A stretch of 64,000 nt of DNA, from the NCBI RefSeq assembly GCF_900112865.1, contig NZ_FONH01000010.1, forward strand, positions 1 to 64,000. Reading direction: 5' to 3'. Shown here one piece after another: positions 32,261-41,155 of the stretch; within the stretch, counting starts at the first letter, position 1, and each line of letters starts with the position of its first letter. Source of the DNA: Dyella marensis. GTDB lineage: Bacteria > Pseudomonadota > Gammaproteobacteria > Xanthomonadales > Rhodanobacteraceae. A program made the position numbers and the translations under genes. The notes beneath the pieces are model-generated. The model did no database searches and was not told the origin of the DNA. It worked only from the letters and a program-made list of their open reading frames with translations.

Positions 32261-33740
32261 CGGGATCGACCTTGCTCATATGCAGGTTGCCGGCCTTGTC
32301 GGTGGGCGCATGCAGCCAGGCCTCGGCGTCGCCGTGCTCCCACTGCACCAGGTACTGGTTGCCCACGCGCAGCACCGGGCCGCGCAGGCGCGGCGACTTG
32401 GCGGCCTCGAAGGCGACACCGTCGCCGCGCGGGCACAGGCGCACCTCGCCGAACCATGGATCGCGCCAGATGCCCAGCAGTCCGGCGAGTTCCTTGCGCG
32501 TGGCCGGGCGCCGCGCCGAGGTGTCCGGCACGCGCGAGGCGTGGCGATGGCTTTCCTTCGCGGCCAGTTCGTTCGCATAAGCCGCCACGCCGCGTGCCTT
32601 GTCCGGCGCGGTGAACTGCTTGAGCAGCACTTCGATCAGCACGGTGCGCGCATCTTCCGCGTCGCCGTTGATCAGCACGACGAAGCCGTCGCGCCGGTCC
32701 GGCAGCAGGTACAGCGCCGAATACATGCCCGACAGCGTGCCGGTGTGCGACACGGTGAGGGCGCCATCGACGTCGGCGATGCGCCAGCCGTAGCCGTAGG
32801 CGTACAGGCGCGTGCCGTCCCAGGCGCGCCGCTGCGCGGAGATCGGCATCGGCGTGTAGGGCGTCCACAGTTTGTCGCGCTGGGCCTGCGGCAGCCAGGC
32901 CAGCTGATCCGCCGTCGGCGCCAGCCACTGGCGCGCCCAGGCCAGCATGTCGTCCAGGCTGCACTGCACGCCGCCGGCGGCTTCCATGGTGCTGGGATGC
33001 ACTTGCGGATCGGCGGGCGCCAGCGCGACGAAGCCATCGTCGCGGCGGGCATGCGGTACCGCTACCGGCGCCAGCGCATCGCGGCGCCAGCTGCCGACCT
33101 GGCAGCGCGACAGTCCCAGCGGCTGGAATACTTCGCGCCGCAGCAGCGTCTCGTAAGGCGCGCCGCCGGCCGCGGCGGCCACTTCGCCGGCCACCACGTA
33201 GAGCAGATTGTCGTAGGCATAACCGGCGCGGAAGTCGTAGCGCGGCTTGAGATAGGCCAGCGCGGCGACGATGTCCTTGCGGGTGAACGCATTCGGTTCC
33301 GGCCACAGCATCAGGTCGCCCGCACCTTCGCCCAGGCCGCTGCGATGGGTGAGCAGGTCGCCCAGCTGCATGTGCTCGGTCACCCACGGGTCGAACATGC
33401 GGAACGCGGGAATCCAGCGTTTCACCGGATCGTCCCAGCGCAGCTTGCCTTGCTGCACCAGCCGCGCGAGCAGGGTGGCGGTCATGGCCTTGCTGTTGGA
33501 GGCGATCTTGAACAGCGTGTCGTTGGTCACCGGCTGGCCGGAGCCCAGTGCGAGTTCGCCCGCGGTGCGGCGGTAGACGACCTGGCCGTTCTCGATCACG
33601 CCGACGGCGATGCCGGGCAGGTGATAGCGCGCGACCACGGCATCGACCAGCGGGTCGAAGCGTTCCTTCGGCGTCTGCGCACTTGCCGCTCCCGCGGCGA
33701 AGGCGAGCGCGGCGAGCAGCGTCTTAGCGAGCCGGCGCAT
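32199..33740 (-). CDS. Periplasmic beta-lactamase-fold serine hydrolase with C-terminal DUF3471-like domain
   Basis: A 513-residue exported protein. The signal peptide is RRLAKTLLAALAFAAGAASA. The hydrolase domain (about 25-380) has FKIASNSKAMTAT (Ser-X-X-Lys), YAYDNLLYVVAGE (Tyr-X-Asn) and VSHTGTLSGM (His-X-Gly). The C-terminal 110 residues (ELAGLLGIWRDPWFGEVRLCPRGDGVAF...) form the small beta domain often attached to such enzymes. Probably a D-amino-acid-specific peptidase or esterase. It overlaps the membrane dipeptidase gene by 17 bases and the dipeptidase downstream by up to 62, so the operon is tightly coupled. Confidence 0.88.
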   Translation of the reverse strand: MRRLAKTLLAALAFAAGAASAQTPKERFDPLVDAVVARYHLPGIAVGVIENGQVVYRRTAGELALGSGQPVTNDTLFKIASNSKAMTATLLARLVQQGKLRWDDPVKRWIPAFRMFDPWVTEHMQLGDLLTHRSGLGEGAGDLMLWPEPNAFTRKDIVAALAYLKPRYDFRAGYAYDNLLYVVAGEVAAAAGGAPYETLLRREVFQPLGLSRCQVGSWRRDALAPVAVPHARRDDGFVALAPADPQVHPSTMEAAGGVQCSLDDMLAWARQWLAPTADQLAWLPQAQRDKLWTPYTPMPISAQRRAWDGTRLYAYGYGWRIADVDGALTVSHTGTLSGMYSALYLLPDRRDGFVVLINGDAEDARTVLIEVLLKQFTAPDKARGVAAYANELAAKESHRHASRVPDTSARRPATRKELAGLLGIWRDPWFGEVRLCPRGDGVAFEAAKSPRLRGPVLRVGNQYLVQWEHGDAEAWLHAPTDKAGNLHMSKVDPDADFSYDFEDLAFKRVRDCD

Positions 33741-34932
33741 CGGCCGCCTGCTCCACTGCCCGCCACACGCGCAGCAGATTGCCGCCCCACAGCTTGGCGA
33801 TGTCCGCATCGCTGAAGCCGGCCTTGCGCAAGGCCTCGGTCACGTTGCGGGTCTGGCTGGCATCGCGCCAGCCGTCGATGCCGCCGCCACCGTCGAAATC
33901 CGAGGCGAGGCCGACATGGTCGATGCCGGCGACGTCGACCATGTGGCGGATCTGCGCCACGTAATCGTCCAGGGTCGGCAGCGGGAAGGCGGCATCGATA
34001 CGGCGCATGCCGTCGACATAGGCCGGCAGGAAATCGTGCTTCTCGCTGTCGTACTGTTTGTCGCCGACCCGCTTGGCTACCTGCGCCTGCAGGGCCTTTT
34101 CGGCCAGCTCGCGGCCCGGATCGAGCTTGAGGAAGCCCTTGTACGCCACCGCCTGCACCACGCCGCCCTTGGCGGCGATCGCGCGCAATAGATCATCCGG
34201 CAGGTTGCGCGGGTGGTTCACCAGGGCGTGCGCGCCGGAATGCGAGGCGATGACCGGCGCCTTGGACAACTTCAGCACGTCGCGCACGCAGGCGTCGGAG
34301 CTGTGCGACATATCGACCATGATGCCGAGGCGGTTGGCGCGCTCCACCACCTGGCGCCCGAACGCGCTGAGGCCGGCATCGCTGAGCGGCGGATCGCCAA
34401 GCTCCGCGGTGGGCATCGAGCTGGTGCACAGGTCGTTGTGGCCGACGTGAGTGAGGCCGATGTAGCGAGCGCCCTGGGCGAAGGCCCAGTCCAGGTTCTT
34501 CAGGTCGTGGCCGAGCGAATAACCGTTCTCGATGCCGATCATCGCCGAGAGCACGCCGTCCTTGCGGTTGGCCAGCACCTGTTCCGGCGTGGTGGCGAGG
34601 CGTATGCGCTGCGGATAGCGCTGCACCAGCAGGTGGATGTCGGCGTACTTGCGCCTGGCCTGCGCCACCGCCTTGGCATAGCCCTTGGCGTCGAGCGGCC
34701 CCTGCTCGACATAGATCACGAAGAACGCGGCGTTGAGCCCGCCGCGCTCCATCTTGCCCAGGTCGACCAGCAGTGGCGTGTCCTTGCCGGCGTCGAAACG
34801 CGGCTGGTGCATGTAGGCCAGCGGGATATCGACGTGGGTGTCGATGGTGACGGGCGGATCCTGGCCCGCCATGGCGGGGCCGGTGCACAGCAGCAGCGGC
34901 GCCAGTGCGCCGAGGTAGGGCCATAGCTTCAT
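33724..34932 (-). CDS. Membrane dipeptidase (renal dipeptidase family), exported
   Basis: A 402-residue zinc dipeptidase. The signal peptide is KLWPYLGALAPLLLCTGPAMA. The metal site is built from DTHVDIP (His-X-Asp), the bridging Glu in IGIENGYSLG, and the later His in LTHVGHNDLC and ASHSGAHALVNHPRNL; DHVGLASDFDGGG carries the conserved Asp. Family members cleave dipeptides, including those with D-residues at the C-terminal position. The start is set by the ATGA overlap with the lysA stop codon. It lies second in the leftward operon, before two serine hydrolases and the D-Ala-D-Ala dipeptidase. Confidence 0.93.
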   Translation of the reverse strand: MKLWPYLGALAPLLLCTGPAMAGQDPPVTIDTHVDIPLAYMHQPRFDAGKDTPLLVDLGKMERGGLNAAFFVIYVEQGPLDAKGYAKAVAQARRKYADIHLLVQRYPQRIRLATTPEQVLANRKDGVLSAMIGIENGYSLGHDLKNLDWAFAQGARYIGLTHVGHNDLCTSSMPTAELGDPPLSDAGLSAFGRQVVERANRLGIMVDMSHSSDACVRDVLKLSKAPVIASHSGAHALVNHPRNLPDDLLRAIAAKGGVVQAVAYKGFLKLDPGRELAEKALQAQVAKRVGDKQYDSEKHDFLPAYVDGMRRIDAAFPLPTLDDYVAQIRHMVDVAGIDHVGLASDFDGGGGIDGWRDASQTRNVTEALRKAGFSDADIAKLWGGNLLRVWRAVEQAADAPAR

Positions 34933-36209
34933 GCGGTTTCCCAATGCCGGGCCGGCTGCTCGCCGGCGACCATGTCTTCGAGACTCTGTCGCCGCCGCAC
35001 TATGGCATGCCGGCCGCGGTCGAGCAGCACTTCGGCGGCCAGCGGGCGCGAGTTGTAGGTGGACGCCATCGCGGCGCCATAGGCGCCGGTGGTGCGGATC
35101 AGCACCAGCTCGCCGGCATGCAGTTCGGGCAGCTCGCGCTCCACCGCGAAGGTGTCGCCGGTTTCGCAGACCGGGCCGACCACGTCGTAGCGATGCGGCG
35201 GGCGCGCGTCGTCGAGCAGCGGGACAATGTCGTGCCAGGCGTCGTAGAGGCTGGGGCGCAATAGATCGTTCATCGCCGCATCCAGCACCAGGAAGCGGCG
35301 GCGCTCGCCGTGCTTCACGCGCACCACCCGGGTGAGCAGCACGCCGGCTTCGGCGACCAGGTAGCGGCCGGGTTCGAGCAGCAGGCGACCCCTGAATCCG
35401 GCCAGCGCTTCGCGGATGGCGGCCGCGTAGTCGCCGGGTGGGATCGGCACCTGCCCATCGCGGTAGCGCACACCGAGGCCGCCGCCGACGTCGATGCTGG
35501 CGATGGCGTGGCCGGCGGCTTCCAGTTCGCGCCAGAACGCCGCCACGCGCGCGAAGGCCAGGCGGAACGGCTCGACACTGAGGATCTGCGAGCCGATATG
35601 CACGTGCAGGCCGTCCAGCCGCACGTTGGCTTGGCGCGCGCTGTCGGCGAACCAGCGGCGCGCTTCATCGATGCTCACGCCGAACTTGTTCTCTGCCTTG
35701 CCGGTGGAAATCTTGGCGTGGGTCTGCGCGTCCACATCGGGATTGATGCGCACCGCGGCATGCGCGACGACGTGGAGCTCGGCCGCCATCCGCTGCAGCA
35801 GCTCCAGCTCGTCGGCCGATTCGACATTGAAGCGCAGGATGCCGGCGGCCAGCGCCTCGGCGATCTCCGCCGCCGTCTTGCCCACGCCGGAGAACACGAT
35901 GCGCTGCGCCGGGATGCCCGCGTGCAGCGCGCGCCACAGCTCGCCGGAGGAGACGATGTCGGCGCCCACGCCGGCCTCGGCCATCAGCTGCAGGATGGCG
36001 AGGTTGCTGTTGGCCTTGACCGCGTAGCACAGCAGCGCATCGAAACCGTGCAGCGCCTGTTGCAGGCCGGCGATGCGGGTGCGGATGGCATTGGCGGAAT
36101 AGGCGTGGAAGGGGGTGGGGATGCGTTCGGCGAGGCGGCGGAGGTCGACGCCGTCGAACAGGGCGTCGGGATTCGGCGAGTCGTCCGCAGGAAGCTTGGA
36201 GTGCTGCAT
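34929..36209 (-). CDS. lysA: Diaminopimelate decarboxylase
   Basis: PLP enzyme making lysine from meso-diaminopimelate. The 426-residue fold-III protein shows LLCYAVKANSN with the PLP Lys, HIGSQILSVEPF, the glycine-rich DVGGGLGVRY, LLLEPGRYLVAEAG and VVGPVCETGDTFA with the dimer-interface Cys. Unlike Xanthomonas, there is no fused aspartokinase. The first ATG with GAGG upstream (MQHSKLPADD) is preferred; the leader contains the second 120-bp repeat only 16 bases away. It is first of a leftward operon whose other members degrade cell-wall-type dipeptides, so released diaminopimelate could feed this enzyme. Confidence 0.96.
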   Translation of the reverse strand: MQHSKLPADDSPNPDALFDGVDLRRLAERIPTPFHAYSANAIRTRIAGLQQALHGFDALLCYAVKANSNLAILQLMAEAGVGADIVSSGELWRALHAGIPAQRIVFSGVGKTAAEIAEALAAGILRFNVESADELELLQRMAAELHVVAHAAVRINPDVDAQTHAKISTGKAENKFGVSIDEARRWFADSARQANVRLDGLHVHIGSQILSVEPFRLAFARVAAFWRELEAAGHAIASIDVGGGLGVRYRDGQVPIPPGDYAAAIREALAGFRGRLLLEPGRYLVAEAGVLLTRVVRVKHGERRRFLVLDAAMNDLLRPSLYDAWHDIVPLLDDARPPHRYDVVGPVCETGDTFAVERELPELHAGELVLIRTTGAYGAAMASTYNSRPLAAEVLLDRGRHAIVRRRQSLEDMVAGEQPARHWETA

Positions 36210-36225
36210 GAGTGCCTCAACGTGA

Positions 36226-36345
36226 GCCCCTCTCCCGCCGGGAGAGGGGTGGGGGTGAGGGTACGGGCGAAGCGCAAGAGTGATGTGCACCGCTCCGCCC
36301 GCACCCTCACCCGGCTGCCGCCACCTTCTCCCGGAGGGAGAAGGA
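36226..36345. repeat. 120-bp dispersed repeat, copy 2
   Basis: Same length and layout as 201-320: a first hairpin with GCCCCTCTCCCGCCGGGAG, a conserved middle with GTGCACCGCTCCGCCCGCAC, and a closing hairpin CTTCTCCCGGAGGGAGAAG. It forms most of the presumed lysA leader, just beyond the TonB-receptor terminator. Confidence 0.85.
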
Positions 36346-36371
36346 CTCCACTTTGGGATAGTGTCGCCAAT

Positions 36372-36404
36372 AAAAAAAGGCGGCCCGAAATCACGCGGGC
36401 CGCC
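36372..36404 (-). terminator. Rho-independent terminator of the TonB-receptor gene
   Basis: A nine-base perfect stem GGCGGCCCG/CGGGCCGCC with an eight-base loop, followed on the minus strand by a seven-T run, 17 bases after the receptor stop codon. Confidence 0.9.
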
Positions 36405-36420
36405 TTGGGGAGTACACCTG

Positions 36421-39417
36421 TCAGAAGTCCAGCGAAACCGTCAGCTGGGCGAAACGCGGCGCCTGGAAGCGCAGCGGCTGGCGGAACGTGGAATTGGTGC
36501 CGTCGCTGATCGAGGTCTGCAGATCCTGGTCGACCGCCACCGTGCGCTGCTGGTTGAGCAGGTTGTAGACGGCGAACTTCACGCGCAGCTGGCCGCTGTC
36601 GCCCAGCGAACGCAGGTAGGTGACGCTGGCGCCGAGGTTGTAGGTCCACGGCATGGTGCCGTACTTGCCGCGCGGGGAGCGCTCGTAGACGCGGTCCTCG
36701 GAGCGGTCGGACGAGCAGTTGGCCACGCAGATGTAATAGCTGTGGTAGTTGGTCGCATCGTACGGATTGCCCACGCCGAAGCCGGTGATCGGGCCGCCGG
36801 ACAGCACGGTCAGGTCGCCGCCGAACTGCCAGTGCGGAGTCAGCGCATAGGTGCCGCGCAGCTTCAGCTGGTGGCGGTGGTCGTTCGGCAGATAACCGTC
36901 GCCGCCGTAGTTGACCCACGGATTGTCGAAGTTCTCGGTGCGGCCGGTGTCGTCGAAGTTGGTGTCGGAATTGACCGGGCCTTCGGCATTGCCGCGATTC
37001 CACGCCAGCGTGTACGAGGCATTGAACGCCCACTTATTGTCCCAGGCGCGGTCCAGCTGGAACTCCACCGAGGTATAGGTGCGCTTGGGCTTCACCCAGC
37101 CGCGCTGGCCGAGGTAGTTGCCGTCGGCGTCGTACATCGCCCAGCCTTCCTTGGCCGTGTCCACGGTGACCCAGCCGTCGGCAGTGCCGTCGCAGTTGGT
37201 ATCGCCCCACACGGTGACCTTCTTGCCCGGGTTGCCCATCACCCAGCCGATATAGCCGTCGCCGCCGCACTTGCCGGTGGCGCTGATCTCCATGTCGTCG
37301 ATGGCGTTGTGCAGGCGCCGGTAAGTAGCGCTGACGCCCCAGGACCAGCTCTTGTCCAGCATCTGCTGGAAGCCGAGGATGGCCTCGTCCTGGAATACCT
37401 GGTCCATGTCGTGGTCGACCTGCGAGCGCAGGTCGCCGACCTTGCCGTCGCCCTGCGAGGTATCCACGCCGCCCAACTGCGGACCGAGCACCGGGATCGC
37501 GTACTGGTTGCCGTTGCGGTCCTGGATCTGCCAACCGCCGAAGGCGTAGTAGGTGCGCTCGTCGAGCAGGCCGCCGGCCTGCTTGATGTTGATCACGTTG
37601 GCCACCGGCAGGAAGTAGCGGCCCAGGTTGCCGAACAGCTTGGTGGTGCCGTCGCCCTTGATGTCCCAGGAGAAGCCCAGGCGCGGCGCCAGCATGTTCT
37701 TCATCTTGATGTAGCTGCTGCCGTCGGCGGCCTTGTTGTCGAAGCCGTCGTTGCGCAGGCCCGCGTTCAACAGGAAGGTCGGCGTGATCTGCCAGCTGTC
37801 CTCCAGGTAGTACGCCGAGTTGGTGGTCTGGAAGGTGCCGGCGATCTCGTAGCGGCGCGCGCGCACATAGGCCGTGTAGCCGGCCGGCAGCACGCCGCCG
37901 GTGTTGTTGATGGTCGAGCCCGGGGTGGCGTAATAGATGTTGTAGTAGAACGCGCCGGGGCCGGTGTAGTGGCGCTGGTAGATCGAGGTGTCCTTCTCGT
38001 GGTCGTAGCCGAAGCGCACCAGATGGTCGCCCAGCTTCCATTCGAAGTCGGCGCGCGCCTCCTTGCGGGTGTCGTCGCGCTTCTCCACCGTGGAGTTGGT
38101 GGTGCAGCCCAGCGGCACGTTGCCGGGCACCGGCACGGCGTTGGTGACCTTGGTTTCGGCCACCACGCGGTTGCATTCGATATCGCTGAGCGAGCGGGTG
38201 AACGCGTTGCGCTTGTTGCTGCCGTACAGCAACTTCATCGACAGGTCGTCGGTAAGGTAGTTGGTGTAGGTCAGCGCCCAGTTCCTGCCGCCGGAGTCGG
38301 TATAGATCTCGTTGGTCTTGGCGCCGAGCGTGCGGGTGTCGAAGGTGTAGTCGTAGACGTCGCCGGTGTTCTTGTTCTTGTCGGAGAAGGCCATCAGCGA
38401 CAACAGGTTGCTGTCGTTGATGTGCCAGTCGATGGTGGCGCCCCAGAAGCCGTTGTGGGCGCCGTTGCTGGTGAAGGTGGTGCCGTCGTCGCTGGTGTTG
38501 CGCGGCGAGCTGCCGCGCGCCTCGTACATGGCGAAGAAGAACAGCTTGTCCTTCACGATCGGGCCGGACGCGTAGACATTGGTCTTCATCAGCGAGTCGC
38601 GGTCCTCGCTGGAGGCGAGGTAGCGGTTGCCGTCGGCGTCGTAGCGGTTCTTCGGCTTGTCGTGCCAGGCGCCGGGCTCCATGGTCAGCTCGGTGCCCCA
38701 CTTGAACTGGTTGCTGCCCGAGCGCGCCACCGCATTGATCACGCCGCCGGTGGTGCGGCCGAACTCCACCGAGTAGCCGCCGGTCTTGACCTGAAACTCC
38801 TGGTAGAACGCGAATGGCGCTTCCGAATAGCCGTTGCGGTTGTAGAAGTCGGTGACGTTGAGGCCGTTGACGTAGATCGCGTTCTCCGCGATCGACGAGC
38901 CGCCGAAGCTGATGCCGCCGAAGCTGGAGTTGCCCTGGTTGACGCCCGGGGCGAGCAGGGCGACCGAGGCGATGTTCTGGTCGACCGGCAGGCGGCGCAG
39001 ATCTTCGCGGCTGATGTTGACCGCCGACTCGGTGGAGCTGACATCCACCGCGGTGATCACGCTGGTGGCGGTGACGCTGACGCCTTCCAGCTCCCGCACG
39101 CCCAGGTTCACCGTGGTGGCGTTGCCCAGGGTCACGGTCACGTCGGCGGGCTGGGTGGTGAGATTGCCGTCCTTGCGGCTTTCCAGCACGTACTTGCCCA
39201 CCGGCAGGAACGGAATGCGGTAATTGCCTTTCTCGTCCGCCGTGGTGGTGCGCGACAGGCCGGTGGCCGGATCGCGCACGGTCACCACCGCGCCGGGTTG
39301 CGTGCGGCCCACGATAGTGCCGTCGTTATTGGCGGCGTGCGCCTGCCAGGCCGGCAGCGCGAAGGCCATGCCCAGGCTCAGGCACAGTGCGGTCTTGCGC
39401 AGATAGCGACTGCTCAT
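36421..39417 (-). CDS. TonB-dependent outer-membrane receptor, Oar-like
   Basis: A 998-residue outer-membrane protein. The signal peptide (LCLSLGMAFALPAWQAHA) is followed by a carboxypeptidase-regulatory-like beta domain (GTIVGRTQPGAVVTVRDPATG...VGKYVLESRKDG), then a plug with NISREDLRRLPVDQNIASVALLAPGV and GGTGG-like FGRTTGGVINAVARSG, then a large barrel ending in AQLTVSLDF with the terminal aromatic. This is the OmpA-related Oar type, not the siderophore type. The ATG has GGGGAG upstream. The substrate is unknown; its position between two groups of cell-wall-peptide genes suggests peptides, but that is inference. It has its own terminator. Confidence 0.93.
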   Translation of the reverse strand: MSSRYLRKTALCLSLGMAFALPAWQAHAANNDGTIVGRTQPGAVVTVRDPATGLSRTTTADEKGNYRIPFLPVGKYVLESRKDGNLTTQPADVTVTLGNATTVNLGVRELEGVSVTATSVITAVDVSSTESAVNISREDLRRLPVDQNIASVALLAPGVNQGNSSFGGISFGGSSIAENAIYVNGLNVTDFYNRNGYSEAPFAFYQEFQVKTGGYSVEFGRTTGGVINAVARSGSNQFKWGTELTMEPGAWHDKPKNRYDADGNRYLASSEDRDSLMKTNVYASGPIVKDKLFFFAMYEARGSSPRNTSDDGTTFTSNGAHNGFWGATIDWHINDSNLLSLMAFSDKNKNTGDVYDYTFDTRTLGAKTNEIYTDSGGRNWALTYTNYLTDDLSMKLLYGSNKRNAFTRSLSDIECNRVVAETKVTNAVPVPGNVPLGCTTNSTVEKRDDTRKEARADFEWKLGDHLVRFGYDHEKDTSIYQRHYTGPGAFYYNIYYATPGSTINNTGGVLPAGYTAYVRARRYEIAGTFQTTNSAYYLEDSWQITPTFLLNAGLRNDGFDNKAADGSSYIKMKNMLAPRLGFSWDIKGDGTTKLFGNLGRYFLPVANVINIKQAGGLLDERTYYAFGGWQIQDRNGNQYAIPVLGPQLGGVDTSQGDGKVGDLRSQVDHDMDQVFQDEAILGFQQMLDKSWSWGVSATYRRLHNAIDDMEISATGKCGGDGYIGWVMGNPGKKVTVWGDTNCDGTADGWVTVDTAKEGWAMYDADGNYLGQRGWVKPKRTYTSVEFQLDRAWDNKWAFNASYTLAWNRGNAEGPVNSDTNFDDTGRTENFDNPWVNYGGDGYLPNDHRHQLKLRGTYALTPHWQFGGDLTVLSGGPITGFGVGNPYDATNYHSYYICVANCSSDRSEDRVYERSPRGKYGTMPWTYNLGASVTYLRSLGDSGQLRVKFAVYNLLNQQRTVAVDQDLQTSISDGTNSTFRQPLRFQAPRFAQLTVSLDF

Positions 39418-39476
39418 CTCCCCCATCTCCCCGTCTCCCCAACGTGATGTCGATGCGTTTGCGAAAAGAACTCGAG

Positions 39477-40991
39477 CTAACCGCCGGCACGCCCCCGCGC
39501 GTCCGGCAGCAGCTGCCACTGGAAGTGGTAGTCCCATTGGTTGAAGTACAGATTCCCGCCCTTCCACTCGACCTCGCCGCGTTGCGAATCGACGTTGTCG
39601 GAGCGGAACTGCTGCTTGGGCGGCGCCAAGGGCTGGCCGAAATCGCCATTGAAGGCGATGCGCCAGGCGTCCAGGCCGCCCAGGTAGAACCATTGCAGCG
39701 GTGCATCCGCGGCGGTGGCCGGATGCAGCTGGCCGGTGGTCACGTCCATCGGCACCCAGCCATAAGGCGCCAGGTAGACCTGGCCCCAGTCGTGGATGTT
39801 GTCGTAGCCGTTCTCGGCGAACACCATGCCGGACTGCCAGCGCGCCGGAATGCCGTTGAGCCGCAGCAGCGTGATCAGCAGCAGCGTCTGCTGCCCGCAG
39901 TCGCCGTGGCCGGCGTGCAGGGTGTAGTCGCTGATGTTGCTGATGGTGGAGTACTCGCGCGCGCCGGCCCAGGGGATGCGGTCGACCGCGGCGAACAGCT
40001 TCTGCACGATGCGGTAAGGGTTCTTCTCCTCGCCCACCGCATCCTTGGAGAACTTGCGCAGGTCGTCAGTGAACACGACATGCGGCGCGCGCTCGGCCAC
40101 GTAGGGCGCAAGCTCCGGCGTGATGCGCGCGGCGGTGACCTTGTCCGGATCGATCTGGCGGTATTGCGCGGAGAGCGTGACCTCGTAGGTCACCGAGAAC
40201 ACCGTCTTCTCGCCGGCCTTGGCCGGCTGTTCCAGGTACACCGTGCGCATCGGCGCGGTGGCCGGGGCGATGTCGTGTTTCGCCGGCACGCTGGCGACGT
40301 ACTCGATGTCGTCCTGCTGGCCGGGCAGCTCCTGCGGATACGGAATCCACGCCCGCACCGTCTCGCCCGCGGGCACCGCGTTGGCATCGACGGTGAGCGT
40401 CTGCGTCATGCGCACGCGATGCGGCAGCACGCTGGTCTTGTGCCCGGCCAGCGCGGCGGCACGCACCTGGCGGTGGTAATCGTTGAGCGTCTCCATCGGG
40501 CCGTCGGTGATCGGCGCCTTGTCGGCGCGCCGGTCGCGCGCTTGTGCGCTCAGCCGGAACAAGTTGCCGGGCGAACGCTTGAAGTACAGCGTGCGGCCGT
40601 CGATGACCTGGTGCTCGAACAGGCCGGCGGCGTCCCAGCGCGCGAATTCGGCGTCGCCCAGATCGGGAATCTGCTTGCGCAAGCGCGCCTTCACCGCGTC
40701 GGCGTCGAGGGTGAAGTCGAGCAGGATGCGGCGCATGCGCTCGCGCTGGAACAGCCAGTCCTGGCGCGTCTGCGCGGACAGGCCGGGCTGGGCGAGGGCC
40801 TGCCCGATCGCGGCGTCGGCCTGCTTGAAATGACCGGCGTCGATCTGCGCGATCGTGTCGGGCAGACTGGCCTGCGCTGGGGATTCCACGGCGAAAACGG
40901 AAGAACTCGCGCAGCACAGCGCCAGCGCGAAAGCCGTGCGGCGCAGGGCGCGCGCGGCGGGTGACCTCGATGGCGAGCCGGCCGTTTTCAA
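39477..40991 (-). CDS. Exported transglutaminase-like protein
   Basis: A 504-residue exported protein. The GTG start (LKTAGSPSRS...) is supported by GGGGGAG five bases upstream; the signal peptide is RRTAFALALCCASSSVFA. A C-terminal transglutaminase-like domain (about 320-440) has HAGHGDCGQQTLLLITLLRLNGIPARWQSG with the catalytic Cys, NIHDWGQVYLAPYGWVPMDVT with His and Asp. The front half contains YRQIDPDKV and an Ig-like stretch. Bacterial relatives act as proteases or peptide hydrolases. It is divergent from the DUF819 permease gene across a 164-base region that contains a perfect 10-bp inverted repeat over this gene's start. Confidence 0.88.
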   Translation of the reverse strand: MKTAGSPSRSPAARALRRTAFALALCCASSSVFAVESPAQASLPDTIAQIDAGHFKQADAAIGQALAQPGLSAQTRQDWLFQRERMRRILLDFTLDADAVKARLRKQIPDLGDAEFARWDAAGLFEHQVIDGRTLYFKRSPGNLFRLSAQARDRRADKAPITDGPMETLNDYHRQVRAAALAGHKTSVLPHRVRMTQTLTVDANAVPAGETVRAWIPYPQELPGQQDDIEYVASVPAKHDIAPATAPMRTVYLEQPAKAGEKTVFSVTYEVTLSAQYRQIDPDKVTAARITPELAPYVAERAPHVVFTDDLRKFSKDAVGEEKNPYRIVQKLFAAVDRIPWAGAREYSTISNISDYTLHAGHGDCGQQTLLLITLLRLNGIPARWQSGMVFAENGYDNIHDWGQVYLAPYGWVPMDVTTGQLHPATAADAPLQWFYLGGLDAWRIAFNGDFGQPLAPPKQQFRSDNVDSQRGEVEWKGGNLYFNQWDYHFQWQLLPDARGRAGG

Positions 40992-41025
40992 CACACGAAC
41001 TCCCCCGCAAGAAGTTGTTGAAAAC
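40984..41025. promoter_or_regulatory. Candidate operator at the start of the transglutaminase-like gene
   Basis: GTTTTCAACA (40984-40993) and TGTTGAAAAC (41016-41025) are perfect inverted repeats separated by 22 bases, two helical turns. They bracket the ribosome site and GTG start, and the right arm lies just downstream of the candidate -10 box. A TGAAA/TTTCA-type dyad would suit an RpiR-family repressor such as the one at 44875-45750. Confidence 0.5.
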
Positions 41026-41027
41026 GC

Positions 41028-41056
41028 TGTGTAGCATGCTTGCAATCCCTGGTCAA
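41028..41056 (-). promoter_or_regulatory. Candidate sigma-70 promoter for the transglutaminase-like gene
   Basis: Read leftward: TTGACC (41056-41051), a 17-base spacer, then TACACA (41033-41028). The start point would fall in the right arm of the adjacent inverted repeat. Confidence 0.5.
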
Positions 41057-41155
41057 TAATTTATGCTTCAATAGGAATTGACAGGAATTAGCTATTCCAA
41101 GCCTGTCGCAGCGTCACCGGCCGGCCATCCGGCGGCCACTCAACGAGGGGGTTCG

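Noticed and set aside
30447-33740. Antibiotic-resistance beta-lactamases
   Set aside because: The fold and Ser-X-X-Lys motif are shared with many peptidases and esterases; the operon partners point to peptide metabolism and nothing shows lactam hydrolysis.
36280-39447. A 1055-codon open frame on the + strand
   Set aside because: It is antisense to the TonB receptor, whose domains, signal peptide and terminator are clear. Its composition (Val/Ala/Gly/His-rich) is that of a GC-biased shadow frame.
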